DNA of 64,000 nt from Amoebidium appalachense (Eukaryota; Ichthyosporea): contig CAVNZM010000002.1 of the NCBI GenBank assembly GCA_963693365.1, positions 5,642,001-5,706,000 of the forward strand, given 5' to 3'. How positions within the stretch are numbered: the stretch's first letter is position 1; each line of letters opens with the position of its first letter. Shown here piece by piece: positions 1-12,004 of this stretch. The translations under genes and the position numbers were made by a program. The notes beneath the pieces were generated by a model. It searched no databases and was not told the origin of the DNA. It worked only from the letters and a program-made list of their open reading frames with translations.

Positions 1-423
1 TGCACTAATCACGGCATTCACACAACCATCTACAACAAGCTCGACACACCCACGTTCAATACACTAGACATCGTTCGTTTCCCACATCACGACTCATTCA
101 TCTCCCGCACTGCAAAATACGGCATCATGACAAGTCAAATGCATAGCTACCAGCGCAAATGCTCCACACTTGCTGCATTCACCACATGCACTGCACGACT
201 TGCTAAAACATTGCTTAACAAAGGCTACTCGTTTAGACTCTTGCACCACAAAATGCACAGCTTTCTCGCCACACACCCGCACATATACCGTGGCGTTCAC
301 TCCTCTCACATACTCTCCATCATCACTAAAAAGATCAACACTCCCTAGTCCCCCACTCTATCCCCCCGGTTCCCCCCCCCCCCCCCCCCCCCCCCCCTCC
401 CCCCCCCACCAGCCCCCTACACC

Positions 424-458
<35 letters not shown>

Positions 459-615
459 CTCTCTCTCTCCCTCTCTCTCTCCCTCTCCCTCTCTCTCCCT
501 CCCTCTCTCTCTCTCTGTCTCCCTCTCTCGCTCTCTTTCGTTCTCTCTCGTTCTCTCCCTCCCTCTCTCTCTCTCTCCCTCTCCCCCTCTCTCCCCCTCT
601 CCCCCCCCCCTTCCC

Positions 616-646
<31 letters not shown>

Positions 647-771
647 CTCTCTCCCCCCGCTCCTTTTCCCAAACAATTCCCCCGCCGTTCTTCTTTCTCA
701 GCCGGCTAGGTTTTTTGGGTTGCCTGGTAAGTTTTGAAATGGAGGTCTCGTCTCTGATCTGTCCACCACAG

Positions 772-805
<34 letters not shown>

Positions 806-841
806 CTTTTTCTTCCCCCTCCCTCCCTCCCCTCCCTTCCC

Positions 842-907
<66 letters not shown>

Positions 908-1022
908 CCCCTTCTCCTCCCCCCCCCCCCCCCCCCCCCATTCCCCTCCTACCTTCTTTTTCCCCCCCTTCCCCCCCCCCCCCCCCCCCTGGCCAAACCC
1001 TGTATACACTCTTCTCATCAGC

Positions 1023-1340
1023 AGGTCTCTAACCCACTCTGCAGAACGTTTTACGCATTTCTCCCCTCGGAGAACTTGGTCGTTGGTGCGTTTTTGTCTG
1101 ACATCTAACGACTCTGCAGGGTCCCCTGAGACTACTGACACTCTAACATTCCCTCCCCTCTCTTACTTCCCCCCCCCCCTCCCCCTTTCCCTCCTCCTTC
1201 CCCTCCCATTTTCTCTGCACACCCAACAGGTCTTAACCAGATCTGCACATCGTTAGTCACAATCTTCTCACATATATGAGAGAATGATCGTATTGGTACG
1301 ATTTGTCTAATATCTGACGATTCTGCAGCATCCATAAGAC
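1023..1340. repeat. Diverged direct repeat, two copies of about 110 bp
   Basis: Copies lie at 1023-1132 and 1228-1340. Both begin AGGTCT, share a TTTGTCT..ATCT.ACGA.TCTGCAG block and end near AGAC. They are separated by a pyrimidine-rich spacer. On the minus strand both translate to similar short peptides (AES.D.RQ), but no complete gene is seen. Confidence 0.6.
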
Positions 1341-1363
1341 CCCCCTCCCCCTCCCCCCTCCCC

Positions 1364-1429
<66 letters not shown>

Positions 1430-1430
1430 C

Positions 1431-1537
<107 letters not shown>

Positions 1538-1542
1538 TTCCT

Positions 1543-1573
<31 letters not shown>

Positions 1574-1635
1574 GGCGCCTGTTGTTTTGCTTGTCATTTG
1601 TTGTTCTGGTTGATTACCTGTAATCTTCGCTTATT

Positions 1636-1670
<35 letters not shown>

Positions 1671-2193
1671 TGTGCGGGGTTGCACATACCGGTGTCTACT
1701 TTTCTTCTTACTGTTTTTCTCTCCACACACTTCATCTGTCCACTTCTGCATACCCCCTTTCATAGCTATAGACACACTTCACACATTGCGTTACGCGCAC
1801 GCATGCACACACCGCTCTGTTGGCGACAGCTCCCTTGGAACCCATGCGGCATGTTACCCGCCGGCGTAACATAACTCGGACTATCGGTTTGGCTTTTTTC
1901 AAGCCCAAAGCAATGGGTGATACCATATTTCCGGCTGACATCCGGGGGCATAGCTTTCCGTTCGAAGACGATAAAGTTCCGCCCTAGTAAGCGTGTTACT
2001 ACCCTGCGGCGTGGGTCAAATCTCATATTTTCCCCTCTGATTACGAATTCTGTGGCCTTCGGGACTTAATTCTTTTCAGCTGGTGTAGTATGTTAGCCAG
2101 GGAAGTATCGACTTAGGTATCGACGGGGGAGCTTCCTAGAAGCCCCGTCTCCTGAGTTCCTATCTATATTTTTCTTGCTTCTGCTTACTGCTG

Positions 2194-2475
2194 CAACTTT
2201 AACCCCCGGCCTTTCCCACTGCCCTTGCCTGCATAAGCAACCCTGCTCGTCTCTGATCAAGACGGGTGACCTACTCATGTTCAAGTGAAACAGTATCTGA
2301 GTTGGGTTTCGTTAACGAGGGGAATAGGTCGAAACTCGGGTACTGTGGATGACGTGGGCCCCCCCTGAGGATGGGCTCTGCTTATTATGCATACTCTTTA
2401 TGTATGGCTTGCATTCTGCATCGTGTTATCCGTTTGTTCTTGTGTACTTCGTACTTTTTGACGCATTCAAAACCC
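2194..2475 (+). repeat. Introner-like repeat, long copy 1
   Basis: This interspersed repeat of about 280 bp aligns over its whole length with 19159-19438. Shared blocks include GCATAAG.AACCCTGCTCGT, TCTGATCAAGACG, ATGTTCAAGTG, GAGTTGGGTTTC, CGGGTACTGT, a GGGCT core and a 3' part ending in a CATTC..A block followed directly by poly-C and a CA repeat. It precedes the acceptor of the exon at 3232, so it is probably intronic and sense to the gene. Confidence 0.7.
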
Positions 2476-2561
2476 CCCCCCCCCCACACACACACAGCCA
2501 TCTCCTCCCTCCCACCCCCCTCTTCTTTCCTCCAACCTCCTCGCGCCTCAACACACACACA

Positions 2562-2592
<31 letters not shown>

Positions 2593-3231
2593 GCACACGC
2601 ACACGCACACGCACATGCACACAGTCACGTACATGGAACTATCTATCACGCACACATTATTACCTATGCCCACATATACACCCTCATCATGGCGGAAGAG
2701 GATTCCTAAACACAGCCTTACGGCTGCAGGGTGAAAGCACTGGGACACATGCACATGCACAGGTGAAAACACACGTACACACACACACACACACAAAACC
2801 ATTTAAATGCGCACTCACACACCTGCCTGTTTTCTGCCCACGCAAATCAAGAGCACCTTGTGATCCCTAGAGACATGCACCAACTCACCGACATGCATAC
2901 ACACACGCACGTGCCGAGTTATAGCAAAACACACACACAAAAATTTTCTCCCCCCTCCCCCCCCCCCTCTCTCTCCCCCCCCCCCCCCTCTCCCTTCTTA
3001 ACTCCCCCCCTCCCCCCTAAAAAAAAAAAAGGAAAAAAAAAAATAGTACACACATGCTCACGTGCACATTCACACGCACATACATCCAAGCACCCATCCA
3101 CGGACTCCCCCCCCCCCCCCCCCCCCCCCCGCGCCCCTCCCCCTCCCCTCCCCCTCCTCCTTCGTCCCCCCTCCCTCCCTCCCTCCACACCCCTCTCCCA
3201 ACCCTAAACCCCTTCCCCCCCACACACACAG

Positions 3232-3415
3232 GCTCAACTTGAGGACCCCTACCAAGATGAGTTTATGGACTATGTCAGGACACAGCGAATAGGCGATGAG
3301 TCAGCCACCGTGGCCCTCACCAAGAGCCTGAAGGCACTGTATGCTGATGTGGCCGGGGAGACGATAGAGCAGGGTCTGGAGAGGAGAGAGGCAATGTACG
3401 TGTTTGAACAGACCC

Positions 3416-3481
<66 letters not shown>

Positions 3482-4388
3482 ACACACACACACACACAGC
3501 GCACATTCCTCCCTCCCTGCCACCCCAACACACTCAAACACAAGCACACACATGCAGGCGCAATAAAACTTTATGTTGGTAACTGTGCATGTTCTCTTGG
3601 CACATCCACACTAGGTTATTGGTTGTGAATTTGTTCCCTTCTTACTGGTTTTTACAAACCTTCCGCGCAACCCCCTTAACATTACCTCATTTCCTCACTT
3701 AATCCTCTTCAGCCTCTCCCTCTTCCCCTGCCTTTTTCCCCTGTTACCCCCCCCCCCCTCCCCCCCCCCCCCCCCCCCCCTCCCACCCCCCCCCCCCCCC
3801 TTGCCACCCCATCCACCCACCCTGCGCCACTTATCCACATCCCCCCCGCCCCCCCTCCCTCAACCCCCCCCCCCCCCCCCCCCCGCCCCGCACACCTGAA
3901 CTCTCTCGATTTAGCTACTCATTCTTTTCAATACAATCCCAATCACTCTTGCCCCCCTCCCCCCCCCCCCCCACACACACACACACACATACGCCATCCT
4001 TTCCCTCTCAGCCCTGAGTGCTCTTGGGTGAAGGCTGATTCTAATCCGGGGATAATTGGCCACAAGCTCTGTTACAAACTTTCCATACTGACGGTGCAAG
4101 TATCAAGTGAACTACCCATTTATCCCCCCCCCCCCCCCCCCCCCCCCTCCCCCCCCCCCCCCCCCCCTCCCACTATGCTTGATCCTCCCCCCCCCCCCCC
4201 CCCCCCTTCCTCCCTCCCCCCTTCTCCAACATATTCACCCCACTTTCTACTCATTCACCTCATTTCCCATCTATCCGTGCCCCTCGCTTCTGCATGCCCA
4301 TTCTCGGCACCTCGAAGCAGTTTTTTATTTTTATTTTATTTTGTCACTTCCTACTCTTTACCATCCCCTCCCCCTCTCCCCCCCCCCC

Positions 4389-4419
<31 letters not shown>

Positions 4420-5347
4420 ACAGCAACCAACGGCGCACGATGCTAGCCCAGTTTGTCTACAACGTTATCATCTTCTTCATGGCATGTGTATTGCTCACCC
4501 TGGCCGGTATCCCCCCCCCCCCCCCCCCCCCCCCTCCCTCCTTATCCGATAATGGGCTCTGCAGTGTCTCTTGCCTTTGTTTATTTGTTTCCGGTTTCCG
4601 TATTGTTGTGACGTTTTGTCGTTGGTCTTTTGATGTCTCCACTTCCATAATCTCGATCAATGCACCCCCCCCCCCCCCCCCCCCCCCCCAATCCTTCTCC
4701 TCCCCCCTTCCCCGCCTACCCATCCTCATCCCCCCCCCCCCCCCCCCCTGCCCCCCTCCTTCCTTCCATCCTCTTCTGCAGGGTTTTTCTATTTCCGGTT
4801 TGTGTTTCTGTTTTTGTGTTCTTATCTGTTGCTTCCATGTTTACCACGCTCAAAAGCAAACTCCCCACCCCACCCCTCACCCCACCCCTCACCCCACTCC
4901 TTCTTCCTTGTCCTCGGCATGCACTTCACGTTTATCCTATCACATCTTCAATTGCCCCCTCCCCCCCCCCCCCCCCCCCCCCCCCCCTCCCCCGGGACAG
5001 CACACACACACACACAACACGGCTACATCTCCACCCAGAAAGTGGCAGGCAGCTAATCTCGTGTTTGCGTACCTCGGTTATTGGTTATGGATGCACCACC
5101 GATCCTTATGTGTGGCAGTGCCTATCGGGCTAAACCCATCTTATAGCTTATGCAAAAATTTACCCCGGGTTTGAATTGTAGCGGTTAGCATTTGATTGGT
5201 TGATTGGGCACTTACCGGGTCGGGTCGGGTCGGGTCGGGTCAGTGCGCCTGGGCCAGCGGCTGGTTGCTATTGTGTTGGACACGGAGGCAGAGGAGCTGC
5301 ACCGATACTTGAAACATGTGGGGGGGATGCTGGTGGTCGTGGCAAGT

Positions 5348-5422
<75 letters not shown>

Positions 5423-6074
5423 CGTGCGCGTGCGTGCGTGCGTGCGTGCGCGCATGCGCGCGCGTGGGTGCGTGCGCATGTGCATGTGTGTGTGACGTGT
5501 GTCTTTGTGTTTGTATGCGCGTGTGTCAAAGGGAAGGGAATGAGGGGAGGTACGTGTCTATGTACAACGGGGTGTCAAGGGAGGGCACTCATTGCCTCAT
5601 GGAGGGTCTGGGGGGGGGCGAATGAGGTAGGGGCGGGGGGGGGGGGGGGGGGGGGAGGGAGGGGGAGAGAGGGGGGGGGGGGGGGGGGGGGATCCTGCTG
5701 CTAGCCTTCTGATAAATCTGCAAGTGGCCAATAAATCCGATTTTGTTCTGTCGTGGAGGCATTGGGAACCCCCCTGATGGTGGGCTCTATCAATCGTCTC
5801 CGCTCTCACAATTGTTTTACGTTTTTATTTTTGTGGTATCCATGCTTTGCTCTGCCATGTTTCTTCCTGTATCCTTTTGTTTTGGGTCGGCCCTGTAGAA
5901 TCTAAGAGGCGCATCCCACTGCATATTACCCTTCCCGCCCCGCTCTTCCCCAATCCCCCCCCCCCCCCCCCCCCCCCCTCCCCCCCCCCCCCTGCCCCCC
6001 CCCCCCACCCCTTCCCCTTTGCAATGTGCGTTGTATTGTCCTGCATGAATTCTTTGTATTCTAACGTATTCGTT

Positions 6075-6120
<46 letters not shown>

Positions 6121-6189
6121 AAACCCCTAAACACACACACACACACATCCCGTCTCTGTACTCAGCAACGCATTCTGAGCACCCATCCT

Positions 6190-6238
<49 letters not shown>

Positions 6239-6529
6239 ACTTTAAATACACACACACCAACGCACCAACCCGCCTTCCCACCTCCCTCCCCCCTCCCCCC
6301 CCTCCCCCTCCCCCTCCCCCCTCCCTCCGTCCTCCTCCTCCTGCAGTGCTGTGGTGGAGTGAGGGCATACCATTCTTTGCCACCCTCCTGTCTGTGCCCC
6401 TTCTTGTTGTTGGGCTCAGGTTCTGGCACAGCGACAGCCAACAGGCTATGGCTGTGGCCTTTGGCAGAGTCATTCAGCACGCACTGGCCGCACTCATAGG
6501 TACAGTACTTATTGCACATACCCTTACAT

Positions 6530-6599
<70 letters not shown>

Positions 6600-6979
6600 C
6601 CCCCCTCCCTTTGGCACCAGCACCACTACACACCTCCAAGAAAATCCATCCGGATCCAAAGTACAAGAAAGAAGCCACCAAAGAAAAGGGCATTGTAGTA
6701 CGACACAGGTTGTTATTGATGGGTATGTGATTTGCGGAGGAATGCAACAAGCGCCGTTGGTGTAGTGGTATCATGGAAGCCTCCCAAGCTTTCGACCCGG
6801 GTTCGATTCCCGGGCGGCGCATCCTTTTTTTATTTTTTATTTTTTGTGGCCCCTCGTCTTTCTTTCACCTTTTCCCTTTACAGTACAGAATCCCTTCCAC
6901 AAGCACCTCACGACATTTTCCATTGGCGATTTCTTCTCCCATTCCCTGGGTTTTGGCTATGTCCTTTGTCCCGTTGGAA

Positions 6980-7019
<40 letters not shown>

Positions 7020-8292
7020 CCGCCGGTAGAATCCGAGCTTGCGCCATTTTTCTGCTTGGGCCTTCGTTATTAGTGGTCTGCTTGCATATTTTTTGGGTTT
7101 TGTTCTGAAAATTGGTGCTTTTGAACAACCTTGTTCGTCTATGGCCAAGATGGATTGACGCGCCTACTGCTGCCAAACAAAGGAATATGCTGGGCTTGGG
7201 TACCGCGCGCAAGAGGTTGATCAGGTTGATTAGGGCCTTTTTTGGTGGAGGCATGGCAATACCCATATTGATGGGCTCTGATCTATTATCTCTTGCCTGC
7301 ACATTTTCTTTTTTTCCTTCTGTTTTTTGTATGTTTGTTTTGTGTTTTGCCTTTTATGTCTCCACCTATATATCTTCCAACACTTTAATGCATACATCCC
7401 CCGCTCTCCCCCCCCCCCCCCCCCCCCCCCCTCCCCCCCCCCCCCCCCCGCCCCCCCGCCCCGCCCCTCCCACTCCCCCAAACACACACACACACCCCAC
7501 CCCCATTCCACCACCACCCCATCACACCCATTAACCACACAACATATACAGGGGGTTGCCTTCTTGCGGCTCTAGACAACCAAGGATGGGAGGACCGTGC
7601 GGTGTCATGGGGGTGGAAGCAGCTGTGGCGTAGGCCCATATGGATGCTGAGAGCAGGCTGCCTAGTGGGTACCGCACTCACATGCACTATGCTGTTTGTT
7701 GCTGTGCCGGGCAAGGTATGCTTCCCCCGTCCTCCCCCCCCCCCCCCCCACACACACACACACACCCCACCCACCTACCCACCCACCCACTCATCCACAC
7801 ACACACCCCCACTAAGACCACACACATCTCTTACTTATCCCTATTTCGGTCGCAAGCCTTGGCCCGCTCCCCCCTTCCCCCTCCCCCTCCCCTTCTCCTC
7901 TCCCCCCCCCCCCCCTCCCCGCCCTCCCCCACTGTCCCCCCATCACCTTTCTCCCCACAAAAGCCAAATGAGTCGCCTTGCATTTTATCATGTAAACAAT
8001 CATCGGTCAGGCACCTTTCCTGGGATCAGAGATTCGAAGCCCGTGCTTTTGTTGAGTATAGGAATCCCCTGATAATTGGTTCGGTTCTAGTGTCATTCTC
8101 TCTTGCTCAAATATTTAGTTCAGTATTTCTGGATAAGTTTACGGTTCTGTGGTGTTTTGGGCTTCGATTCTTTTCCTCCACCCTCGTAACACGTTCTACC
8201 CCCCCCCCCCCCAAAAAAAAAAAAAAGCACACGCACATGCGCACACGCACATGCGCACTCGCACGCACTCGCACGCGCGCGCGCGCGCGCAC

Positions 8293-8386
<94 letters not shown>

Positions 8387-9069
8387 CATTCCCCACCAGT
8401 GGCTTCCTATTGCGTTTTCCGGGCTGGTGCTACCCATAGCGAGACGAATCCACCCCCGAAACCGGGCACATACAGGGCATTTTGATTGGTACGTATGCAA
8501 TCCCATTACCATTTTTTGGCATTGTGCATTCCCCCAGGGGATCGTGTGAGGTGGGGTGGCTTAGTGGGAGAGCGGGAAGGGGGCAGGTGTGTGTGTGTGC
8601 TGGAGGTGTGGGGGAGGGGGGAGGGGGGAGGGGGGAGAAGCATATTGCTCACGGTGGTCATCTTAGGGATATTTCTCGTGGTTTGAATGTGGTTGTGTAC
8701 TGTCTGCGTCTGGTTTTATCCTCATTTTCGTGTGATCGTGTGTTGTTTTGTAGGAACAGCACATATGTTGTGTAGTCGGCTCGGGTAGGTTGTAACCCTA
8801 CACTAGCCCCTTCCACCACACCAAATTCTAAACGGGGTTTTCCCAAACAACAGGATCTAACTGATTACCTTATATAGGAGTGTTCACGTGGGCCACAGAT
8901 TACTCGAATCCTTTAGCATCTTATCTTCCTGCGTTTGTGAATGATTACCGGGTGTGTCATCCCTTTCCTCACCTGCAATGTCCGAATCCCCCCCCCCCCC
9001 CCCCAAAAAAAAAAAAAAAAAAAAAAAACCACACACACACACACTCACACACTCACACACACTCACACA

Positions 9070-9103
<34 letters not shown>

Positions 9104-9189
9104 ACACCAACCCACTTTTCCCCACGCAATCACTTACATACACGAGCACGTGCGCACACACAGATGGACCCACACATTTACACACATAT

Positions 9190-9258
<69 letters not shown>

Positions 9259-9311
9259 CCCCCTGCCGTCCGCCCCCCTCTCCCCCCCCCCCCCCTCCCC
9301 AAACACACCGT

Positions 9312-9345
<34 letters not shown>

Positions 9346-9481
9346 CATAGGCGTGGTGTGCAACCTCTACGACATTATCACCCCCTCACCCCTGTCTGCC
9401 CCCCTCATGACCCTTCTTGTTGTGGTCGACTACGTATTGCCAAATGACGACCGGGATTTCTGCCAATGGCTAACCGTAATA

Positions 9482-9523
<42 letters not shown>

Positions 9524-10761
9524 TGTGCTCTTTGGAACATCTGCATGACGTTGTCTGTCGTATGTGTGTACTTGGTACTCTGTGATGCATTCTAACCCGC
9601 CCCTCCTCCCCCTCCCCCCCCCCCCCCCCTTCAAAAAAAAAAACAAGAACAAACCAAAAAAAAACAAGCACATGCACACACACACCACCCACACCATTCG
9701 TTCCCCCCTTTGACATCTACACCTTCTCCCTCCCTCCACCTTCCCTCTCCCCCTCCCCCCCCCCCCCCCCCTTCCCCCGCGCCCAAACCCCTTCCGTACC
9801 CACACACGCATGCACAGAATCAGTGAGAGCGGGATACCCAACTCCCATCATTATCTGTCACCCTCCCTCGCTCCCTTCCCTCCCTCCCCCGATCCATCCA
9901 TCCCCTCTCTCCCCCTTCCCCAATCTACCCCTCATCTCCCTCCCCTCTCCCTCCCTCCCTCCTTTGCTCGCTTCCCCCCCCCCCCCCCCCTCCCCCCACC
10001 ATCCTCCCCCTTCCCCCCCCCTCCCCCCCCCCTCCCCCCCTCCCCCCCCCCCCCCCCCTTCTTCCCCGGGCTGGCCGCCCGCCCACCCATCACTTACTGT
10101 TTCTCACACCATCTCGTCGCCTCAACCATCACAAACAAGCCCTTTAAGCTCAAGGGATGAGCCACTTTGCGTCGATTGGTAAAGAGGGGTAAACAGGTGA
10201 GCTCAACCGCCTAGTTTTTCAAGCCGTTTGATTGGAGCGCCTTCAATATGGAAAGCAAATTAAACATTTGATTGGTTATAACAAATTGGATTGACCGGCT
10301 CGTCCCTTGATTGGATGTATGTGAAGGCGCTCCAATCAAGAATGTTTGCCGCGCTCCGAAATGTCCAAAGCTGATTGGAGCGCCTTCAATATGGCAATAC
10401 GGAGTGCTTAACCGATTGGGTTTACCGAAACCTTGGATTGACTGTTTAGCGTAAAGGTTTGTTTCCCGGTTTTCTGCACCCCTTGACTCCTCTACATGCC
10501 CCGACGTCCCCTTGTGCATGCTGTTTCATTTTCTTATCTAATTTCTTCCTAACGCTTTCCCTTTTTGTTCATTTCGTCAACACACCGCAGGTATCCTTCC
10601 TTTGCTTCAGTTTCTTTGTGGGGATGGAGCTAGACTACCAAATGCGCACGGCAACACAGCCCCCTGATCCCCAGCCAACCAGCATGAAGCAGCCCACTGC
10701 ACCCAAAAATAGCGCACCAATGTCGTCACGGAATTCAAGTCAACGGCTAGACAAGAGCTAA
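3232..10761 (+). CDS. Polytopic membrane protein, unidentified, 5' end missing
   Basis: Confident exons, with GT-AG borders and matching phase, are 3232-3395, 4424-4506, 6347-6499 and 7576-7715. Two more, 9345-9475 and the terminal exon 10591-10761 (TAA stop), join to each other in phase 0. The protein starts mid-sequence with a soluble acidic stretch ([20 protein letters not shown]), followed by hydrophobic segments in separate exons: [47 protein letters not shown] and [12 protein letters not shown]. The tail is polar and Pro/Ser/Gln rich. It is therefore a multi-span membrane protein; I do not recognise the family. The join 7715 to 9345 is one base out of phase, so an exon is missing or a base is wrong. 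A candidate at 8400-8488 ([16 protein letters not shown]) does not by itself fix it. Introns carry introner-like repeats and a tRNA gene. Confidence 0.7.
4553..4664 (+). repeat. Introner-like repeat, middle-module copy
   Basis: It begins GGGCTCTGC and contains a TTGTGACGTTTTG block and a GTCTCCACTTCCAT block, ending in poly-C. The same blocks recur at 20452-20528 and, more diverged, at 7272-7400. It lies in the intron after the exon 4424-4506, sense to that gene. Confidence 0.65.
5216..5240 (+). repeat. (CGGGT)5 pentanucleotide repeat
   Basis: Five perfect CGGGT units lie inside a large intron, just upstream of a long GT/GC-alternating tract (5347-5475) that could adopt Z-DNA. Confidence 0.9.
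6751..6821 (+). tRNA. tRNA-Gly (anticodon CCC)
   Basis: A 71-nt cloverleaf can be folded by eye. The acceptor stem pairs GCGCCGT with GCGGCGC plus discriminator A. The D arm contains AGTGGTA. The anticodon loop is CTCCCAA on a GAAGC/GCTTT stem. The T arm is CCCGGGTTCGATTCCCGGG, which includes the B box GGTTCGATTCC. It closely matches the known animal tRNA-Gly(CCC) family. No CCA is encoded and no intron is present. A T run follows at once. It sits in sense orientation in the intron between exons 6347-6499 and 7576-7715 of the membrane-protein gene. Confidence 0.97.
6825..6831 (+). terminator. Pol III T-run terminator of tRNA-Gly
   Basis: Seven T residues begin four bases after the tRNA discriminator base, the usual position of an RNA polymerase III terminator. 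Confidence 0.85.
7272..7400 (+). repeat. Introner-like repeat, diverged copy
   Basis: GATGGGCTCTG is followed by a TCTCTTGCCTG block and a ATGTCTCCACCTATAT block, ending in poly-C at 7401. It is colinear with the copies at 4553 and 20452 and lies in the intron directly before the exon at 7576. Confidence 0.55.
8283..8384. repeat. CA dinucleotide repeat
   Basis: An uninterrupted CA tract of about 45 units is preceded by GCGCGC/ACGC alternating sequence. It lies in an intron and ends 15 bases before a CAG that could be the acceptor of a candidate exon at 8400-8488. Confidence 0.95.
8400..8488 (+). CDS. Candidate exon of the membrane-protein gene
   Basis: It opens in phase 0 after a CACCAG acceptor, which suits the phase-0 donor at 7715, and ends at a good GTACGT donor in phase 2. 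It encodes [16 protein letters not shown] followed by a basic, His-rich stretch. The phase does not connect to the next confident exon at 9345, so it is only a candidate, possibly alternative. Confidence 0.35.
9532..9596 (+). repeat. Introner-like repeat, 3' module copy
   Basis: TCTGCATGACGTTG, GTGTGTACTTGGTACT and GATGCATTCTAA match the 3' module of the long copies at 2194 and 19159 in order and spacing, followed by C runs. It lies in the intron between 9475 and 10591. Confidence 0.6.
10229..10394. repeat. Three copies of a short repeat, one inverted
   Basis: Identical 23-bp copies beginning TGATTGGAGCGCC lie at 10229-10251 and 10372-10394. A 16-bp inverted part of it lies at 10323-10338. 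All are in the last intron of the membrane-protein gene. Several other GATTGG motifs lie nearby. Confidence 0.9.
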
Positions 10762-10918
10762 CCCATGTCGGCGGAGTGGTTTCCTAAGTCTTTGTGGTGT
10801 ATTATTTGTCTTTAACTAGAAATCCCCCCTCCCCTTCCCCCCCCTCCTCGAGTGCTTTTTAACCCCTTCAATGCCTGCTTTTGCACGAAATTATGGACTT
10901 CCTTAATTTTTTAAGTTC

Positions 10919-10978
10919 ACATAGATAAATGGTTTACGCTGTTTACTCGAGGCAACAGCGTAAACCATTTATCTATGT
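10919..10978 (+). repeat. Perfect 23-bp hairpin with 14-nt loop
   Basis: Arms 10919-10941 and 10956-10978 are exact reverse complements around the loop 10942-10955. A third partial copy of the arm follows at 10979-10990. It starts about 160 bp after the stop codon of the membrane-protein gene, so it may lie in its 3' UTR. Positions 10931-10955 (half of the 5' arm plus the whole loop) are identical to the exon segment 44032-44056. Confidence 0.9.
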
Positions 10979-11575
10979 ATAGATAAATGTTGATTTGACA
11001 AACTGTGCATGGCTCCAGATTGTGTCTACTTCTTCCGTATGTTGTATTATTTGTATTAGCGCGAGTCGAATGCCCTTACCATGCAACTTCATGCACGTGT
11101 GCACTTCCGGGGGTACGCTTATTTGCACATGATACATTCGCTAGTGCAAAAACGTACGCACTACACGCAACTAATAACTAATGCATGCATGTAAACAAAC
11201 ACACGCGCGCGTGATGCATGCACATCGCGAACTGTTACACGCAGACACGCACACAAATGCACACACACGCATGCATACACTCTGTCATGCACACGCATGG
11301 ACCGCGAGGCGGATGAGCACCGTGTCACACACATGCGCGCGCGATTCGATAAGGCGAGAATTCATGTGTATGCGCATGCAACAATATTATGCGATTGACT
11401 TTCACTATATTCCTACGTTTTTGTTTGTTTTATGAAAATTGCAAAATTGCCACGAAGACCCATTCTTTATCTTCATCAGTCCTTCTGCATGTAGATAGAC
11501 GCAATCCTATGTTGATATGATTATATATCCCGGTGCAACATGTACATACTACGCTGTAGATGATTAGTGCCCGTG

Positions 11576-11612
<37 letters not shown>

Positions 11613-11717
11613 AGAGGAAGACAACCTTTTACATACAGTACGGCAATGTTTTTTACTCATGAACGGTACGAATGATCATGGAGATAAACCAGATAAATGT
11701 GCATCACCTGCAGCACC

Positions 11718-11750
<33 letters not shown>

Positions 11751-11780
11751 TCTCGCTCACTTTACTCGGCACCAAAGAAG
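10979..11780. other. Intergenic stretch
   Basis: No exon is supported. It contains alternating CA/TG sequence rich in ACGT and GCATGC words and a G31 run (about 11579-11611), followed by C runs just before the start at 11781. Confidence 0.5.
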
Positions 11781-11939
11781 ATGTCCGCAGTCACACCGGT
11801 TGATCAAGGCTCTTACGTAATCCCTTCGGGTTTCTCTGTCTCCCTTCGCAAGCTCTCTGTACACGTGTACGTATATCTCCTCCTGGTCCCTTCTATGGCA
11901 TAAGTGTTACATGTGCACACACACACACACACACGTGCA

Positions 11940-12004
<65 letters not shown>

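Noticed and set aside
335-1032. Long Pro/Ser/Phe or Gly/Glu/Lys open frames on both strands
   Set aside because: They are translations of C, T and CT repeats without stops; there is no complex sequence or start context.
5200-5704. Cys/Val and His/Thr-rich frames over GT tracts (also at 8.2, 15.5, 17.4, 33.1, 47.6, 53.8 and 56.4 kb)
   Set aside because: GT/CA dinucleotides read as alternating Val-Cys or His-Thr in every frame; not genes.
9810-10182. Pro/Ser-rich plus-strand frame possibly extending the membrane protein
   Set aside because: Composition is poly-C derived, and the flanking exons 9475 and 10591 already join in phase without it.
10211-10519. Minus-strand 102-codon frame
   Set aside because: It overlaps the short GATTGG repeats, has no recognisable motif and no matching neighbours.
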